Positions 46,792-58,690 of a stretch of DNA of 64,000 nucleotides are shown one piece after another. This stretch comes from Calamus simplicifolius. Lineage: Eukaryota; Streptophyta; Magnoliopsida; Arecales; Arecaceae. The translations under genes were made by a program, and so were the position numbers. The DNA is taken from the NCBI GenBank assembly GCA_900491605.1, contig UESW01001791.1:106356-170355 (forward strand), given 5' to 3'. The notes beneath the pieces were generated by a model. It was not told the origin of the DNA. It made no database searches and saw only the letters and a program-made list of their open reading frames with translations. Each line of letters opens with the position of its first letter. Within the stretch, counting starts at the first letter, position 1.

Positions 46792-48250
46792 TTAAATGGC
46801 TTGCTTCAGATTGCGGCACTCCTCAGTGTCGTGGCTGTAATCTCTATGGAAACGGCAGTAGCGGCTTCTATCACGCGCGGCACCTTTCTTCAAGGGAGGC
46901 GGGCGCCGCAGATAAGGTTCATTCTCAATTTCGATGAGGATATGGGCTCGGGGTGCAAGGAGAGGTGTAAGATGATCTTCTCTGGGGGCCAAGCTCTTGC
47001 GGCGTTCAGCTGGCCGGCGCGAGGGTTCAGACTTCTTGGGAGAGGGCCCGCTTGACTCCGGGCGAGCTGGCCTCTTACCAGTCCTTCCTTCAACGCCCTG
47101 TCTCGACGAATCGGCCTCGTCGGTGCGGATGTACTTCTGCGCACGACTCAAGAGGTCAGCTTAAGAGCAGGGAGGCCTTTTATCCAAAGAGTAGGTGAAA
47201 CGGGAGGGGCGAAGCCCCTGCTTCAGAGCTAGAGTAGCCACGGCATCATCGAGGTGGTAGACTTTCAGAGCCGCCATCTTGAATCGGGTTATAAAGTCCT
47301 TCAAGATTCTCCATCTTGCTGCTGCACAGAAACAAACTGTCCGCCACTCGGGGAATCTTCCGACAAGCATCAAAATGAGCTAGGAAAGATCTTTCCAGCT
47401 GTCGGAAGGAGTCAACGCTGCGCGCAGGCAAACGTGAATACCAGGCACGAGCGGCCTTTCGGAGTGTGGCTGGAAAAGCAATACATAAGAGGGCATCAGT
47501 CGCCCCTTGAACCTGCATGATAGCTTTATAACTTTCCAGATGATCCAGAGGGTCGGTGGTGCCGTCATAAGGGTCAAGTTGAGGAAAATGGAACCTCTTA
47601 GGGATAGGTTCCTCCATAATTCGCTGGGTAAGAGGAGGGCGGGTGTCGTAATCCGACCCCGGCTGGTTGTTGATTCTTTGGCTAAGTTCTTCCAACCTCC
47701 GGTCTTGTTCATCGAGATGCCTCTCCATCTGATCAGCCATCTTTCCCCCAGCTGGCTCAGGGGAAGAAGATGAAGACCGGCAACACCACTGGCAGTGCTC
47801 CCTCTGTGGCTCCTTACCCCGTCGCCGCATGGCAGGTGGGCTACCCGAGGAACGGGTAAGGGAGCGTGATCCACCCCGGGAGCCTTGAGAACGAGCCGTC
47901 GCTGAGGCATAGGGGTGTAGAGGCCTTGTAGGAGGAGATCTTCCCCGGGTAGATTGCCGGCTAACAGGGGTGGCCGACCTAGAATGCAAGGGTGTCTCGA
48001 ACCGCCGTTTGGCTCCTCTGGAATGTTGCTCCTGCAGCTGCTAGACCATCCCAACAAGAGTTTGAACTTGCTGTGTGAGGGTGGCCAACTGATCTTGGGG
48101 AGTAGCTGATACTGATGGTGGTAAGGAAGCAGCAAGAGAGCTTGGCCGGACCAGCTCGGTCGGGTCGGGGGTTCTCTCAATCCGATCAGGAGATGAGAGA
48201 TGCCCCCAGACCCTTGGGAAAGGTCTTCCTTCGGAGATCTCGTCTTCATG
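46792..48250 (-). pseudogene. Gypsy gag
   Basis: The N-terminal part is Ser/Arg/Pro-rich and is interrupted by a TAG near 48044. The Retrotrans_gag core reads PKRFHFPQLDPYDGTTDPLDHL, AARAWYSRLPARSVDSFRQLE and, after a shift near 47310, LKDFITRFKMAALKVYHLD. A TAA at 47163 follows. The C-terminal piece YCRFHRDYSHDTEECRNLKQAI is a Cys/His nucleic-acid-binding motif. The true start codon is not clear; a candidate ATG is near 48270. Confidence 0.88.
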
Positions 48251-48294
48251 TTGGGAAGATCAGAGTTATCAGAAGGAGTCGAAGGTTCGCCACC

Positions 48295-48310
48295 CTACCT
48301 GGCGCGCCAA
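48295..48310 (-). other. Gypsy primer-binding site
   Basis: Two bases inside the 5' LTR the minus strand reads TTGGCGCGCCAGGTAGGG, which has the TGG start and length of a primer-binding site. I do not assign the donor tRNA. Confidence 0.7.
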
Positions 48311-48312
48311 TC

Positions 48313-49479
48313 TGTTGATGCTTGATCACCAGAAAGATAGAAAGATTTCTCTTGTGCAAGATCCCCGGCTCAAGGAAGAAAAGATCCCCCTCCTCCCTGA
48401 ATTCCAGCCCCTTTTATACTTCTTGAATTTCTGAAGAAAAGATCGCTCCCTGGCTTTCGTCATCATGTCATCAGCGTCAAGTCATATTTTCCTTTCTTTT
48501 TCTTTTTCTTATCGAATCTTATCGAATGAGATTAATATGTAAGATTAGTATATAAGATTAGTGGTCAGTCACAGCAAGGGCTTGCCACGTGTTAGTTTAC
48601 TGTTAATCAACGCCAGAGGCATTAAGGAGCTTGTTCTGGAAGTCAAGGATCGCCATGATGAGTTTCAATCTTCCCCAGGGAATGTCAGAGTTAGTGGAAA
48701 GTTCTGACTCTAAAATGGGTGCTCAATATCTCATTTATTTGAGCTTTTCGATGAGTGGTGACGTTCTGGCATTTGTCTTATTTAAGCCATTTAAAGCGCT
48801 ATGATGTTCGATAATTCTTGGGCTATGTTCCAGACATGATAGCTTATAGCCCAAAGCAGGGAGACGTCCAAGACCGGAAGGCCGTCCAGACCCTGGAGGC
48901 CGTCCAGGACCTAGGGGCCGCCCAGGATCTGGGGGCCGCCCAGGACCTGGCGGCCGCCTAGAGGCCGGGGATTGCCCAGACCTCGGGGGCCGTCCAGGAT
49001 TTAGGGGCCGCTTAGACCCTGGAGGCCGTCCCGAACCTAGGGGCCGCCCAGGACCGGGAGGCCGTCTAGACCCTGGAGGCTGTCCAGGATCCGGGGGCCG
49101 CCCAAGACCTGGCGGCCGCCTAGAGGCCGGGGACCGCCCAGACCTCGGGGGCCGTCCAGGACCTAGGGGCCGCCTAGACCCTAGAGGTCGCTCAGGACTT
49201 AGGGGCCGCCCAGGATCGGAAGGCCGTCCAGACCCTGGAGGCTATCCAGGACCTGGGAGCCGCCTAGGATCCGGGGGCCGTCCAGGACTTAGGGGCCGCC
49301 TAGACTCTGGAGGCCGCCCAGGATCTAGGGGCCGTCCAGGACCGGAAGGCCGTCCAGACCCTGGAGGTTGTTCAGGACCTGAGGGGCCGCCCTTGACCCG
49401 GGTCCTGTGTCGAGAGTTCCATCGTATTCCTTGCGAATCGACTGTATCTCGATCTATATTTTATTTCTCGACTATATCA
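48313..49479 (-). repeat. Gypsy 5' LTR
   Basis: 1167 bases, paired with 37102-38331 and followed by target copy GTCAG. The minus-strand TATAAAAG box is at 48411-48418. The GC-rich minisatellite runs at about 48865-49390 and differs from the 3' LTR copy in unit number, which accounts for most of the length difference. Confidence 0.95.
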
Positions 49480-49847
49480 GTCAGCCACTCGAAATTGAGG
49501 GTAATTGCAATCCAACACCCATGCCCCCACTCGTCCGCATGCGTAACAGAACACGAAAATATTCTCACAGCCAGGAGCCAGGGATTCTTCCAGGTTGACC
49601 GAAACACAGACACGAGCAAAGTTTGGAAGGCGTGACTGCTTGGTCCAGTTATCCAACCCTAATGACTTTTCTGCCACTCATGAGATCTCCACAATTTTTT
49701 CCTTTGACCATCATTCCGCCGGTAGTTTCTTCAGTCGCATCCACACGACTGCATGTCAGGCTTAGAAGATTTGAAATTAAGCTTTCATGGCTCCAGGCCA
49801 GAATTTGTCCACCAAGAGTTGAACTTGAAGACATAATGATTTGCGCC

Positions 49848-50899
49848 TGTTGGGAATTATTGATGCGGAAATTCGCTCTCTAACTTAGATGCAGTTTGAC
49901 TTCGAATCTAAACGTTGATCTCTTACTCGAACAAAACCTGCAAGACAGTCCTCACATAGAGAGTATCTGAGATGGTCCTCTGCGGAAGACTCTTCGATGC
50001 CTAAGTCAGTAAAGATTTACAGCAAGTAGATGTGAGAAGAAGGTTCCCACAGAAGAGTCCCTCAAAAATTGGCCTCTCAAAAGTTCTAAGCTTTGCTTGA
50101 GCTTTAATGGAGTTTTAGTCAGAGTGTTAGTGCTAGCGTACCTGAGGAGCTTTAGGATAAGGGTATTTATAAGCGATCACCTGATTCCTTGGATGTGTCA
50201 TAGGGGGTTCAAAACCGTTCAGATTCGAATCGAGTTTGTTATGAGATCGATAGTATCAGTATCTAGTTAGTTAGAGAATCGACGGATAAAGTAGCTGGCT
50301 GATGCTTTGAGATTCGGTGATTTTATAGGTTCTAGGCCATTTCCGATACCACTAGCATAATTTTTCGCTCGAGGTCGTTGGGGGCCTATGCGGCTGGAAT
50401 CTTGTCAAACTACCATGAATTTGAATTCTTCCGCGCCTGTTTCCACAGAGGGTCGGGGGCCTTTCGGCCTACCTAAAGTACAAAATAGTTCGGCTCTGTC
50501 GAGGCATTTAAATGTCTCGGTCTGGCCGTGGTTGAACTGGCCGAAGCAGAAACTTTGGCCGAGGCATAAAATTTCTGTGCTGTTAAATATAAGGATAGAA
50601 TGCCTCGACTCTACCGAGACATATGAATATCTCGGATCGGCCGAGATAAAAGGATAGCTCGGCTTTGCTGGGGCAAGATAAATGGCTCGGAGTGATTTAA
50701 TCTGAGGGTGACTTGGTTCGCGGATGGCTCGGCCTTGCCGAGGTATATCAGCTATGTTGTTTTTCAGATATAATAGTTGTTTAATCGAAAATAAAAAATG
50801 GTCTTGACCCTTTTTGTCAGCATGAGTTTTGATACGATGATAATTTTACCCCTCATTAGAAATAATATATTCATTCCCCCATATGGCTTCCATTTCACC
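49848..50899. mobile_element. Probable solo LTR
   Basis: It starts TGTTGGGAATTATTGATGCGG after TGCGCC (49842-49847), and TGCGCC recurs at 50900-50905, consistent with a target copy. It has the length of an LTR and an inner run of CTCGGCC...GGCCGAG words at 50480-50760. The right end does not show a clean CA, so the boundary or the call may be wrong. Confidence 0.42.
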
Positions 50900-50909
50900 T
50901 GCGCCGTTT

Positions 50910-53200
50910 TGATAATAAACTATAAACTTTGTTGTCATCCTGGAGTCCTACCAATAAGCGCATACTCTAATTCAGATATGGCTTGTTGCCGACTCTCTTG
51001 ATATCTATCTTATCTTTCTTGAAGAAACGGTGGTCCTCCCAGTATTTATGTTGCAAAGTATAATGCTTCAAGCCAATCTATTAATTCAATTAATTTATTA
51101 ACAGATCGATGAGCCAAAACTTTTGATGCTAGAAAACTCAGAACGAAACTACATGGCTCAAAAGTTTAAATAAAGATTAATAAATAACAAATAAAATTAA
51201 ATTATAAAAATACAATACTTTATTTTTTTTTATCAAATATAAAACTATTTTTTAAGTATTAGACAAAAAAAAAAAGTCCTTAGCCAAGGATCGTTGAGCC
51301 TGTCACCCTGCGAGATGATGCTGGGGGAATCCCTCCGCGTCTCCCATACCTTCTCTTTCGTAGTGCGTGCCACTGGGAGAGTTTTTAAATTTGAAACTGG
51401 AATGGTAGTGTTCCAATATATTTCTCTGTGGAGAAGAGATAAATTGTGCAATTGTAAAGCAGTATATATTGGGCACACCCATTACAGATTCCCCCTCTTT
51501 AATTTCATCTGCTTTCCTTTCTCCTCCTCTGTTAATATATGAAAAGAATAGTTTCTAGTATAAGAAAAGTGCAGATCCAAACCAAACAAGCCAAGTGGAG
51601 ACAACTTGGAGGTGGAAAAACAGAGGAAAAATGATGGATATTTAATATTAAGTCCCAATAGCTTGCATGACTAGGAGTTGGCACATAGCTATATGTGGAG
51701 TGGCTCAGAATTCCAAATCTTTTGGCAGTATCATGTGATGTCATTCCATCCGATCCTGGCCATTAGAAGAGATGAGATTAGAGAAGTTCATGGGCCGGAT
51801 TGGGCCTAACCCTAACAGTCTAACACCACCATGAGCCTGCTCTGACCCTAGTCAGAGCTGACCCTGGTCTACTTCAGCGAAATCTTTTTCAGGCATGGCC
51901 AGGCTTAAATCAGAATGGAACAGAGCAGAGGAGACAGAGGAAACATGAGGTTAGGAAGGAGGGGAGGTTGAGATGGCTTTGGAAGTACGGTGACTAACCA
52001 AGTTAATCAGCTGCTTTCAACTGGAGAGCTCCAAATAGAAATAGAACAAAAGAGGATGCAAAACATTCACAGGGAAAATTAGGAATGCTTGAGGCAAATT
52101 GATCCATGGTTGTCGGCATGACTCTTATTTTATGATTCTCCTGGTAACATTTCGCTTACCATTAATCTTTCTACGCAGTTGCACTAAGCCTTAGGCATAG
52201 TTGTGTCTTGTTGTTATATTGAGTTGCGTCCTATCTTAAACAACTCATACAAGAGTGAGGGATTAAAAATAATTGGCCAAGTAAACCACAGATGGAAACA
52301 AGAAGTTAAGCTGAAACAAGGTGTCGGACTTACATTTCCTTCATTTGTATGTTGCTTTGCAGAGCAAGTTGTTTCCAATCAATCACTTAAATTGTCTCTC
52401 ACCCACTCAAATTTATGCTTCCATCTTTCAAACAATCACTTACATCGTCTCTCTCACCCACTCAAATTTATAGCTTCCATCTTTCAAGCAATCACTTTCT
52501 CTCACCCACTCAAATTTATAGCTTCCATCTTGCAGGGCAACGGCTCAAAGTTATGAACTGTTTGAATTTAAGAATAAAAATAGTAATTAAATTTAAACTT
52601 AGCTAAATTTGAATGTGTGTACAGTATGAATTGGCATTTATTTCTTTTCTAGAAGGCGGCTTTGACAGTGCATGAGTGGTTACCAATTATGTTCTTCAAA
52701 TGGTTAAACAATGGAGATTTTGAAATGAAAGTAGGAGTTGGATGCCATCCTTTCAAGAGAGATTTTGAAATGAAAGTAGGAGTTGGATGCCATGCTTTCA
52801 AGATGATGTAGCTTTCAAGCATGTTCAAGATGATGTAGCTTTCAAGCATGTTGGTCCCCATTGTACCAGGGCTTTCTTCTAAAGAACAAAATGGGAACCA
52901 ACTTGCATCATTGACAGATGCTAGAAAGCGTGTAGAGTAATCAGGCACCTATGATTGTATTCTTATTATGAAATCATAAACTTTTGCAACACATAAATAC
53001 ATGATGATCTACAGCTCTACTCGAGAACAAAATCTCCGTAAAAATTACAGGATCCTCTTTTACGATATCAGCCATATTGTACGCGTGCCAAAATGAATCA
53101 TGAATACAGACTATGAAACTATATTACATCAGGCTAAATTCTTCTCTTTTCTCTCTTCTATATGATATAATCTCAACCTCGAGTTCGTCTATGGCCACCC
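50910..53200. other. Intergenic DNA with short local duplications
   Basis: A piece of the dispersed repeat (AATCTATTAATTCAATTAAT type) is at 51065-51150. Three copies of a ~50-base unit (CACTCAAATTTATAGCTTCC) lie at 52400-52535. A 46-base pair (GAGATTTTGAAATGAAAGTA) is at 52712-52803, followed by a 27-base pair (GATGTAGCTTTCAAGCATGT) to 52851. No gene is supported; frames at 51294, 52203 and 52649 lack domains. Confidence 0.6.
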
Positions 53201-53279
53201 CTGGATTCTAGAGCTCAAAGTGTTGAGAGCCAACCACGGGCAGGCAGGGCGTTCATCGAATCAAAGCCTCGAACGCTGG

Positions 53280-55024
53280 TCACCCATGGCAGATCGCATT
53301 GAGGAGCACATGAGCCAGCATCAGGTCCACAAAATACTGGTGTCCAACCTCGCCGTCCCTCCACCGCGCCTTGGCCGGCGGCCGGCCGTAATGCACCCCG
53401 TCATTGCACCGGTTGTCGTAGTGCCACGGGAACGTCATGTCGAACTCGTCGATCACGCCGCCGGTGACCAGCCCTTTCTTCTTCAATTTCTCCACCATCA
53501 CGCCATTGAAAGCCTCCATTTTGCTCGGATTGAACGCCAGGTCCCTCGCATACCCTCCGGTCGCAATCGTCGTCCGGTAGAACAGCTTCGGCACCGTCCC
53601 CTTTCCCCTCTCCCTCACATGCCTCATTACCTCCTCCAGAACCCGGCCGCGTACTCCGCCCCCTCGGCGAATCTCTGGAGACTCTTCCAGTAGACTCCGT
53701 CGTGCAAGCCGGAGTTCAGTACCATCACGTCCGGCGCTCGGTCCTCGGAGAAGTATTTCCATAGCAGCTGCCGGAAACCCTCGTTCCGAAGCGATTCCAA
53801 GCCCATGTAATTCATGGACTCGTTCCAGTGCCCGTTGAAGACGCTGGTGATCCTCACGCTCTGAGAGCTGTTCTTCGGGTCGCTGAACTTTGTGTCGAAT
53901 CGCCGGGGAACCGATGGAATCTCCGGCAATCCGAGCACGAAATTGAGGAGATTCCGAAGGGTGTCGACGTGGTTGGAGTCGCCCCAGAAGAAGAGCCACT
54001 TGTTCTGAAGGCATTTCCAGGCCGAGTCCTGGGTGAAGACCTTGAAAGAGCAGTGAGCTGAGTAGACCCAGCCGTTGCTCTCCAGCGCACCGAGCGGGCC
54101 GTCGCACCACGGCGTTTCGCAGGGGAAATCGGAGTCCAGGCAGCGGTACCGGCCGTCGTTGTCCACGCCGCATTGTTCGTTCTTGCCGTGTCGAGTCCAC
54201 CGGCCGGACCAGATCTCGCGAGAGAAGTCGGCGCTGCTGCAGACTCCAAGCTCCGGCAACGAGACATTACTCTTTAAGAACCTAATCTGAAACTTTCTCA
54301 CTTCTCGCCGGTATTTGAACCGCTCCGGCGAGTATTTGAGCCCCTGGAAGCTGCGGAAGAGGAGGATAATGCTGAGATCGTAGTCGCCGGCGAATTGAGG
54401 GTGGAGTTGGAGCTTGAAAGTGTAGGAGCCGTTGCCGTGGTCGAAGACGGGCGGGCGGGACTTCCAGGACTCGCCGGAGAGGTCGGTCTCGAAGTAGTCC
54501 CCGCCGACGCACCGATACCGCCCGGCGGCGTCCAGCGCGGAGAGCGTGAACTCGTGGATCTCCCCGGCGGCTAATTCGATGGGGCGAACGCCGTCGAGGG
54601 CGGGGACGGAGATGTTGGCGGCGGGGGAGTCTTGGCAGGGCTCGCCACCACCGGCGCGCCAGCGGGAGAGGAGGGTGGAGGTGAAGTTGGGCAGCATCGG
54701 GACGGAGAGCCAGCTCCAGAAGTGGCTAGCGGCAGCGGTGGAGGAGGCGGGGGGGTCGGGAGGTGGAGGAGGCGGCGTGGCAGCGGTGGCGGTGGCGGGG
54801 GAGGAAGTGGAGGCGGAGTAGGAGCCGAGGTAGTAGCGGAAGTGAAGGGAGGGGGGAGGGGCGCCGCCGGCGACGACGGAGAGGTCGATGACGGTCCAAA
54901 AGAGAAGTGTGGCAAGCAGGGCTGCAGTGAGGAGTTTGCGAAGCATCCACCGGTTGGCTCCGGCGGCGGTGGCGGTGGCGATGGCGATGGCGCCAGCTTT
55001 GTCGTCGGGGTTGGGTGCTGACAT
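53280..55024 (-). pseudogene. NXPE-like type II membrane protein, one frameshift
   Basis: The chosen start is MSAPNPDD at 55024; a longer in-frame start at 55153 would leave almost no 5' leader after the TATA box near 55202. Residues 1-30 are cytoplasmic, 31-53 a membrane anchor, then a Pro-rich stalk. About 150-260 is a filamin-like immunoglobulin domain (VGGDYFE, DHGNGSYTFKLQLHPQFAGDY). The C-terminal part has FWGDSN (GDS at 348-350) and, in the last frame, DEFDMTFPWHYDNRCNDGVHYG, resembling the GDS and Asp-His motifs of SGNH/PC-esterase folds. The layout fits the NXPE family, probably Golgi glycoproteins. Near 53633 one base is missing: the frame ends at TAA (53628) while the conserved text goes on as VMRHVRERGKG to 53280. 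Restored length would be about 581. It could be a sequencing error in a real gene. Confidence 0.75.
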
Positions 55025-55167
55025 TGTTGGGAGGCGAGAAAGCCGAAGGACACGCGTCTTGGATGCTATGGAGACAAACAAAAGCAGTCTCTCTCGTGAG
55101 AAGGCGGTGGCCCGAGCAATCTGGGATTCTATAAACTCAACGTAACCTTTCATTAATCCGTGATATC

Positions 55168-55250
55168 GGAATTAGCTGGTGATGATGGGATGGGATGGGA
55201 TTATATAAATTTCATGCAGGAATTAGCTGGTGATGTGGGATGGGAATATG
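55168..55250. repeat. 51 bp partial duplication in the NXPE-like gene promoter
   Basis: GGAATTAGCTGGTGATG occurs at 55168 and 55219, with the TATA-like TATATAA (55202-55208) between. The repeat lies directly upstream of the minus-strand gene. Confidence 0.75.
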
Positions 55251-55779
55251 GGATTGATGATATAACGGGGTTGTAGGAATGGGAAAGTTGTAGAAAGGAG
55301 GAGTTTGCATGGGTTGTTAGCACGGTCTCTCGACTTTAATTTGGACGTTGAGGGCTGGTGAAGTTTGTCGGCAGATGCGGAAAGTAGGAAGGCATAATAG
55401 AAAGGGAGGAGGCCACCCAAATGATTTGTTTGGGAGCTTTCGATAAACAATGGGGGTGCGGTTAGAGCTTTGGCCTTTGGGTGGTGGGCAGCTGGTCTTG
55501 TGATTGTACATTATTTATGTGATGATATCTGGCTGGTGCACAGGACGGGCCGCATGACAACAGATTCAAACAACCCATCAACAGCTTGGGCTCTGTGGAC
55601 AAAGAAGTGTGTGCGTGGGCAAGAGATTAGTTCTAAAGTTAATTCAGTGGACAATTATTGAATGGCATCCCATAAAGGTGAAGCAGTTCGCAAATCAAGC
55701 GCCATTCGCGCTGGGCAGGTATCTCCTTTTATTGGTCAGTGGTTGTACTGGTCTTTTTTTTTTATTTGTCTAAATATTT

Positions 55780-56520
55780 TATTTATATAAAAATTATTTA
55801 ATTTAAAAATTTAAATAAAAATTAATTGATAGTAAATAAACTTAACTTATAAGCACATAATGCTTTTTTTTCATCCAATATGAATCAAAATTTAAGCATT
55901 ATAATCTGCGATGTCCTTGACGTACATCATAAGTTAGTCAGAATCTACCTTCAAGTTGGATCATAGGCAATTCTTTCCTACTCATTAACTTTTACACACT
56001 GAATCGACTCTAATATCATTTGTAACGCTCTAAAAATTTTTCCATTTGGATGTGAAAGAAAGTGGCTTATGCTTATAATTCAAGTCCACTTACTACTAAT
56101 TAATTTTTCCTCGAGTTTTTGGGACAAATAATTTTGATCCGCTAATAGAGTTAATTAGATCAATAGATGATCTTGAGACATTACAATTGGACTTTAAAAC
56201 TTCTAAACATTTGGATTTTGTTGTATGGATGCTGTAATTTTTTCCTTCTTTTTTTTTTCACATTGGGTGCACCATGAACGTCTTTAATTAGGTTTAAGGT
56301 TTGATATTAGTTTGTATTATCATTGAATGATCTTTGATGCAATATATCTAAAAAATTGTCTTTTATAATCTCTAGTGATATAATCTAATACATCTTATAA
56401 TATTGTTGATGATAAATTAATTTATATATATAATTTTCAATTATTGTTATTTGATATTATTAAATATTTTTTTCTTAAATCATAGCTCAATTTAAATTAA
56501 AAAAATTAGAATTATAAGTT
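55780..56520. repeat. Dispersed AT-rich repeat, copy A
   Basis: It shares long, diverged blocks in the same order with 57660-58690: CATAAGTTAGTCAGAATCTACC, ATCATTTGTAACGC, ACTTCTAAACATTTGGATTTTG, and the GATGATAAATTAATTTA block. No coding text is readable. Perhaps an old LTR; ends are not clear. Confidence 0.55.
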
Positions 56521-57659
56521 TTGAGACCAATCACCTGCATTAATTCATCCACTACAGGAAACCATAATCAAACAGAGTTTGATAAGCTCACAAGTCAATC
56601 ATTTAGTTAGCTGTTCTCTTCATGTCTTAAATTGCGGTGGTCTCTTCGGCTAATAAATTTATGTGGGCCATTAAGCTATTGGATACCATTGTGCATTCCA
56701 ATTATTCTCGCAAAGGAGCCAAATATTTTGTATCATATATTTGTCTTGACCTATATTAACAGTTGTTGATATCATATTTTGTTTCTTTGACTAGCAAAAA
56801 TGAAATTAGAATGAACCGAATAAGATAAACTTAGGCCAATAAATTTAGGTTACTAATTTGAAAAACACTGTAGATGAATATAAGCATTGTTTCGGTCATG
56901 AAAACTACTTGATGCAGTTGAAGCCGAAAGTTGATGCTTGAACAATTTCTCAATTACTAAGTGATGTATTTGGTCAGAAGAAAACAAATCAATGCAGTTG
57001 AGCATGCCTGTCATTTAGTCTCTCTCAGCTACCAAGTGATTTATTCAGTCAACAGTGGCTAATATATAGCTGCAGCTTCCAGAATGGGCTCCAGAAAATT
57101 AGGAGCATGGAAACAGACATCAGCTGTCAATATAGAAGCCACCAAGACAACGTGACTAGAAAGTCTTTAATGATTATTTTATCAACAAATTCAGAACCAA
57201 GATAGTTGCAAAACAACTCAAGAGGGTAAAGAACATGGCTAGAAGTTACTTAGAAGTTATTGGCAATTATTCTCTTTAGCTAATTCAGCATAACTGTTCA
57301 GTCTTAAGAGTAGAAGCATTGTATCCCACTCTTGTTTGTGTGTTTATTGGAAGTGAGAACTGAGTTTGTTTATCGCTTGAAGTCAATCAGATTCTGTCAT
57401 TGTAGTCTCCTAGTTGTAATAGTTTGTCATATTTAGTGAGACACAAAGGTTACCATGGCACCTCGTAGGAAGAAGAACAGTTAATATGATGGAGATGGCC
57501 ATGGCAAGAGAAGCCACCAGGGAGGTGAAATGCAAGATGAAAATTCTTCACATGTATAGGAGATTAAGGGAGATCACCTCACATCCACACATGTTGTAGC
57601 TGCACTGGGGCATAAAGTGCAGCTTTTTGATATGGGGAAATGATGCAAACATGCAGCAT
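56521..57659. other. DNA between the two dispersed repeat copies
   Basis: No supported gene. CACTACAGGAAACC at 56550 resembles a CACTA terminus but lacks subterminal repeats. A short text near 57452-57540 (MAPRRKKNS, then stop) recalls the start of a gypsy gag but is too short to claim. Confidence 0.4.
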
Positions 57660-58690
57660 TTATGATTATTCAATTAATTCATTAATGGATCGAAATCATA
57701 TGACCTAAAAACTTGAATGAAAGTTAATTGGTACATTGCATGCCACAAAATAAACAGAATCTACCAAATCATCATTGAAAGTTAACTAATATGTCGCATA
57801 CCATAAGTTGATAGAATCTATTCGAGTTGGATCAGTTAGACAGAATCTACCTGCATCGGATCGTATAAATAGTCCATAGCGGGACTCTACTACTATTCCA
57901 TAAATAGTTTTTTTAACTTTTATATACTTGGCTTAGCTCTGATAGCCCTTTCCTCATCTCTGATATTATTTGTAATGCCTCAAGCCCATCTATTAGTCCA
58001 ATTAATCCATTAGTTGATGGATTTGAGTCATAAGTATTTAAACTTTTTTTTTTTTTTTTCAATTCGATGGAACTATTTGATGGTATTACAACACCTAGAG
58101 TTTTTCGGTGCAGCAAGTGATACTCTTAATAAATCAATAAGAGAAGATTTTTATAGTAAAAATAATTTGAATAGAATTCTTGTGACATGCAGGGTTTCAA
58201 ACCATTATCTTGTGATGTGTTCGCTCAAGAGCAAGATGCATCTTCTAGCACACTGGTTCAACCACCTAGGCCTGGCTATTTTGTATTCGTAAAATTGATC
58301 AAACTTTAAAACTTCTAACTATTTAGATTTTGTTATATAATGCAGCAATTTTTTTATCTTGGCTTTATTTTATTTTTTACATATTAATGCAGCAATTTTT
58401 TTATCTTGGCTTTTATTTTATTTTTTGACATTTGGTGCAGCGTGAATCTCATTAGTTAGATCAAGGTTTTCATTTTCAGTATGATCTATCCCAAGACATT
58501 AGTTTTTGCATCATCGTTAAATGACCATTAACCCAAAATATCTAAAAACTTATCCTTTACTATCTCTGATAAAATAACCTAATCTATCTTAAATTATTGA
58601 TTGACGATAAATTGATTTACATAATTATAAATTATTATTAAATTATTTCTTATGAATTAGAGCTCAACTTAGCATAAGAACTTAGGTAAT
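57660..58690. repeat. Dispersed AT-rich repeat, copy B
   Basis: Counterpart of 55780-56520 in the same orientation. It contains an internal 46-base tandem copy (GCAGCAATTTTTTTATCTTGG at 58342 and 58388). Related shorter pieces occur at 21750-22170 and 51065-51150. Confidence 0.55.

Larger units (their letters stand above)
37102..49479 (-). mobile_element. Full-length Ty3/gypsy retrotransposon, Tat-like, with antisense ORF and tandem repeats
   Basis: LTRs at 37102-38331 and 48313-49479 are flanked by the target copy GTCAG (37097-37101 and 49480-49484). The minus strand encodes gag, protease, reverse transcriptase, RNase H, a second RNase H and integrase, in gypsy order. Two RNase H domains, plus an extra gene on the opposite strand between integrase and the 3' LTR, define the Tat lineage (Tat/Ogre/Retand). 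Total length is 12,378 bases. A run of about sixteen 142 bp repeats lies after integrase. Several single stops and frameshifts show it is defective, though every domain is still readable, so it is moderately young. Confidence 0.96.

Noticed and set aside
47380..48249. 289-codon minus-strand frame in gag
   Set aside because: The conserved gag text lies in the neighbouring frame (QDQLATLTQQVQTL, RSATPVSRQSTRGR), which is broken by a TAG near 48044.
54571..55053. Pro/Ser-rich and Gly-rich frames in the first part of the NXPE-like gene
   Set aside because: Shadows of a GC-rich coding region in other frames; the main frame has the anchor and domain pattern.
56550..56563. CACTACAGGAAACC as a CACTA end
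   Set aside because: No subterminal repeats and no partner end were seen; the short match may be chance.
57452..57540. Start of a gypsy gag (MAPRRKKNS)
   Set aside because: Only nine residues before a stop, with no primer site or LTR in place.
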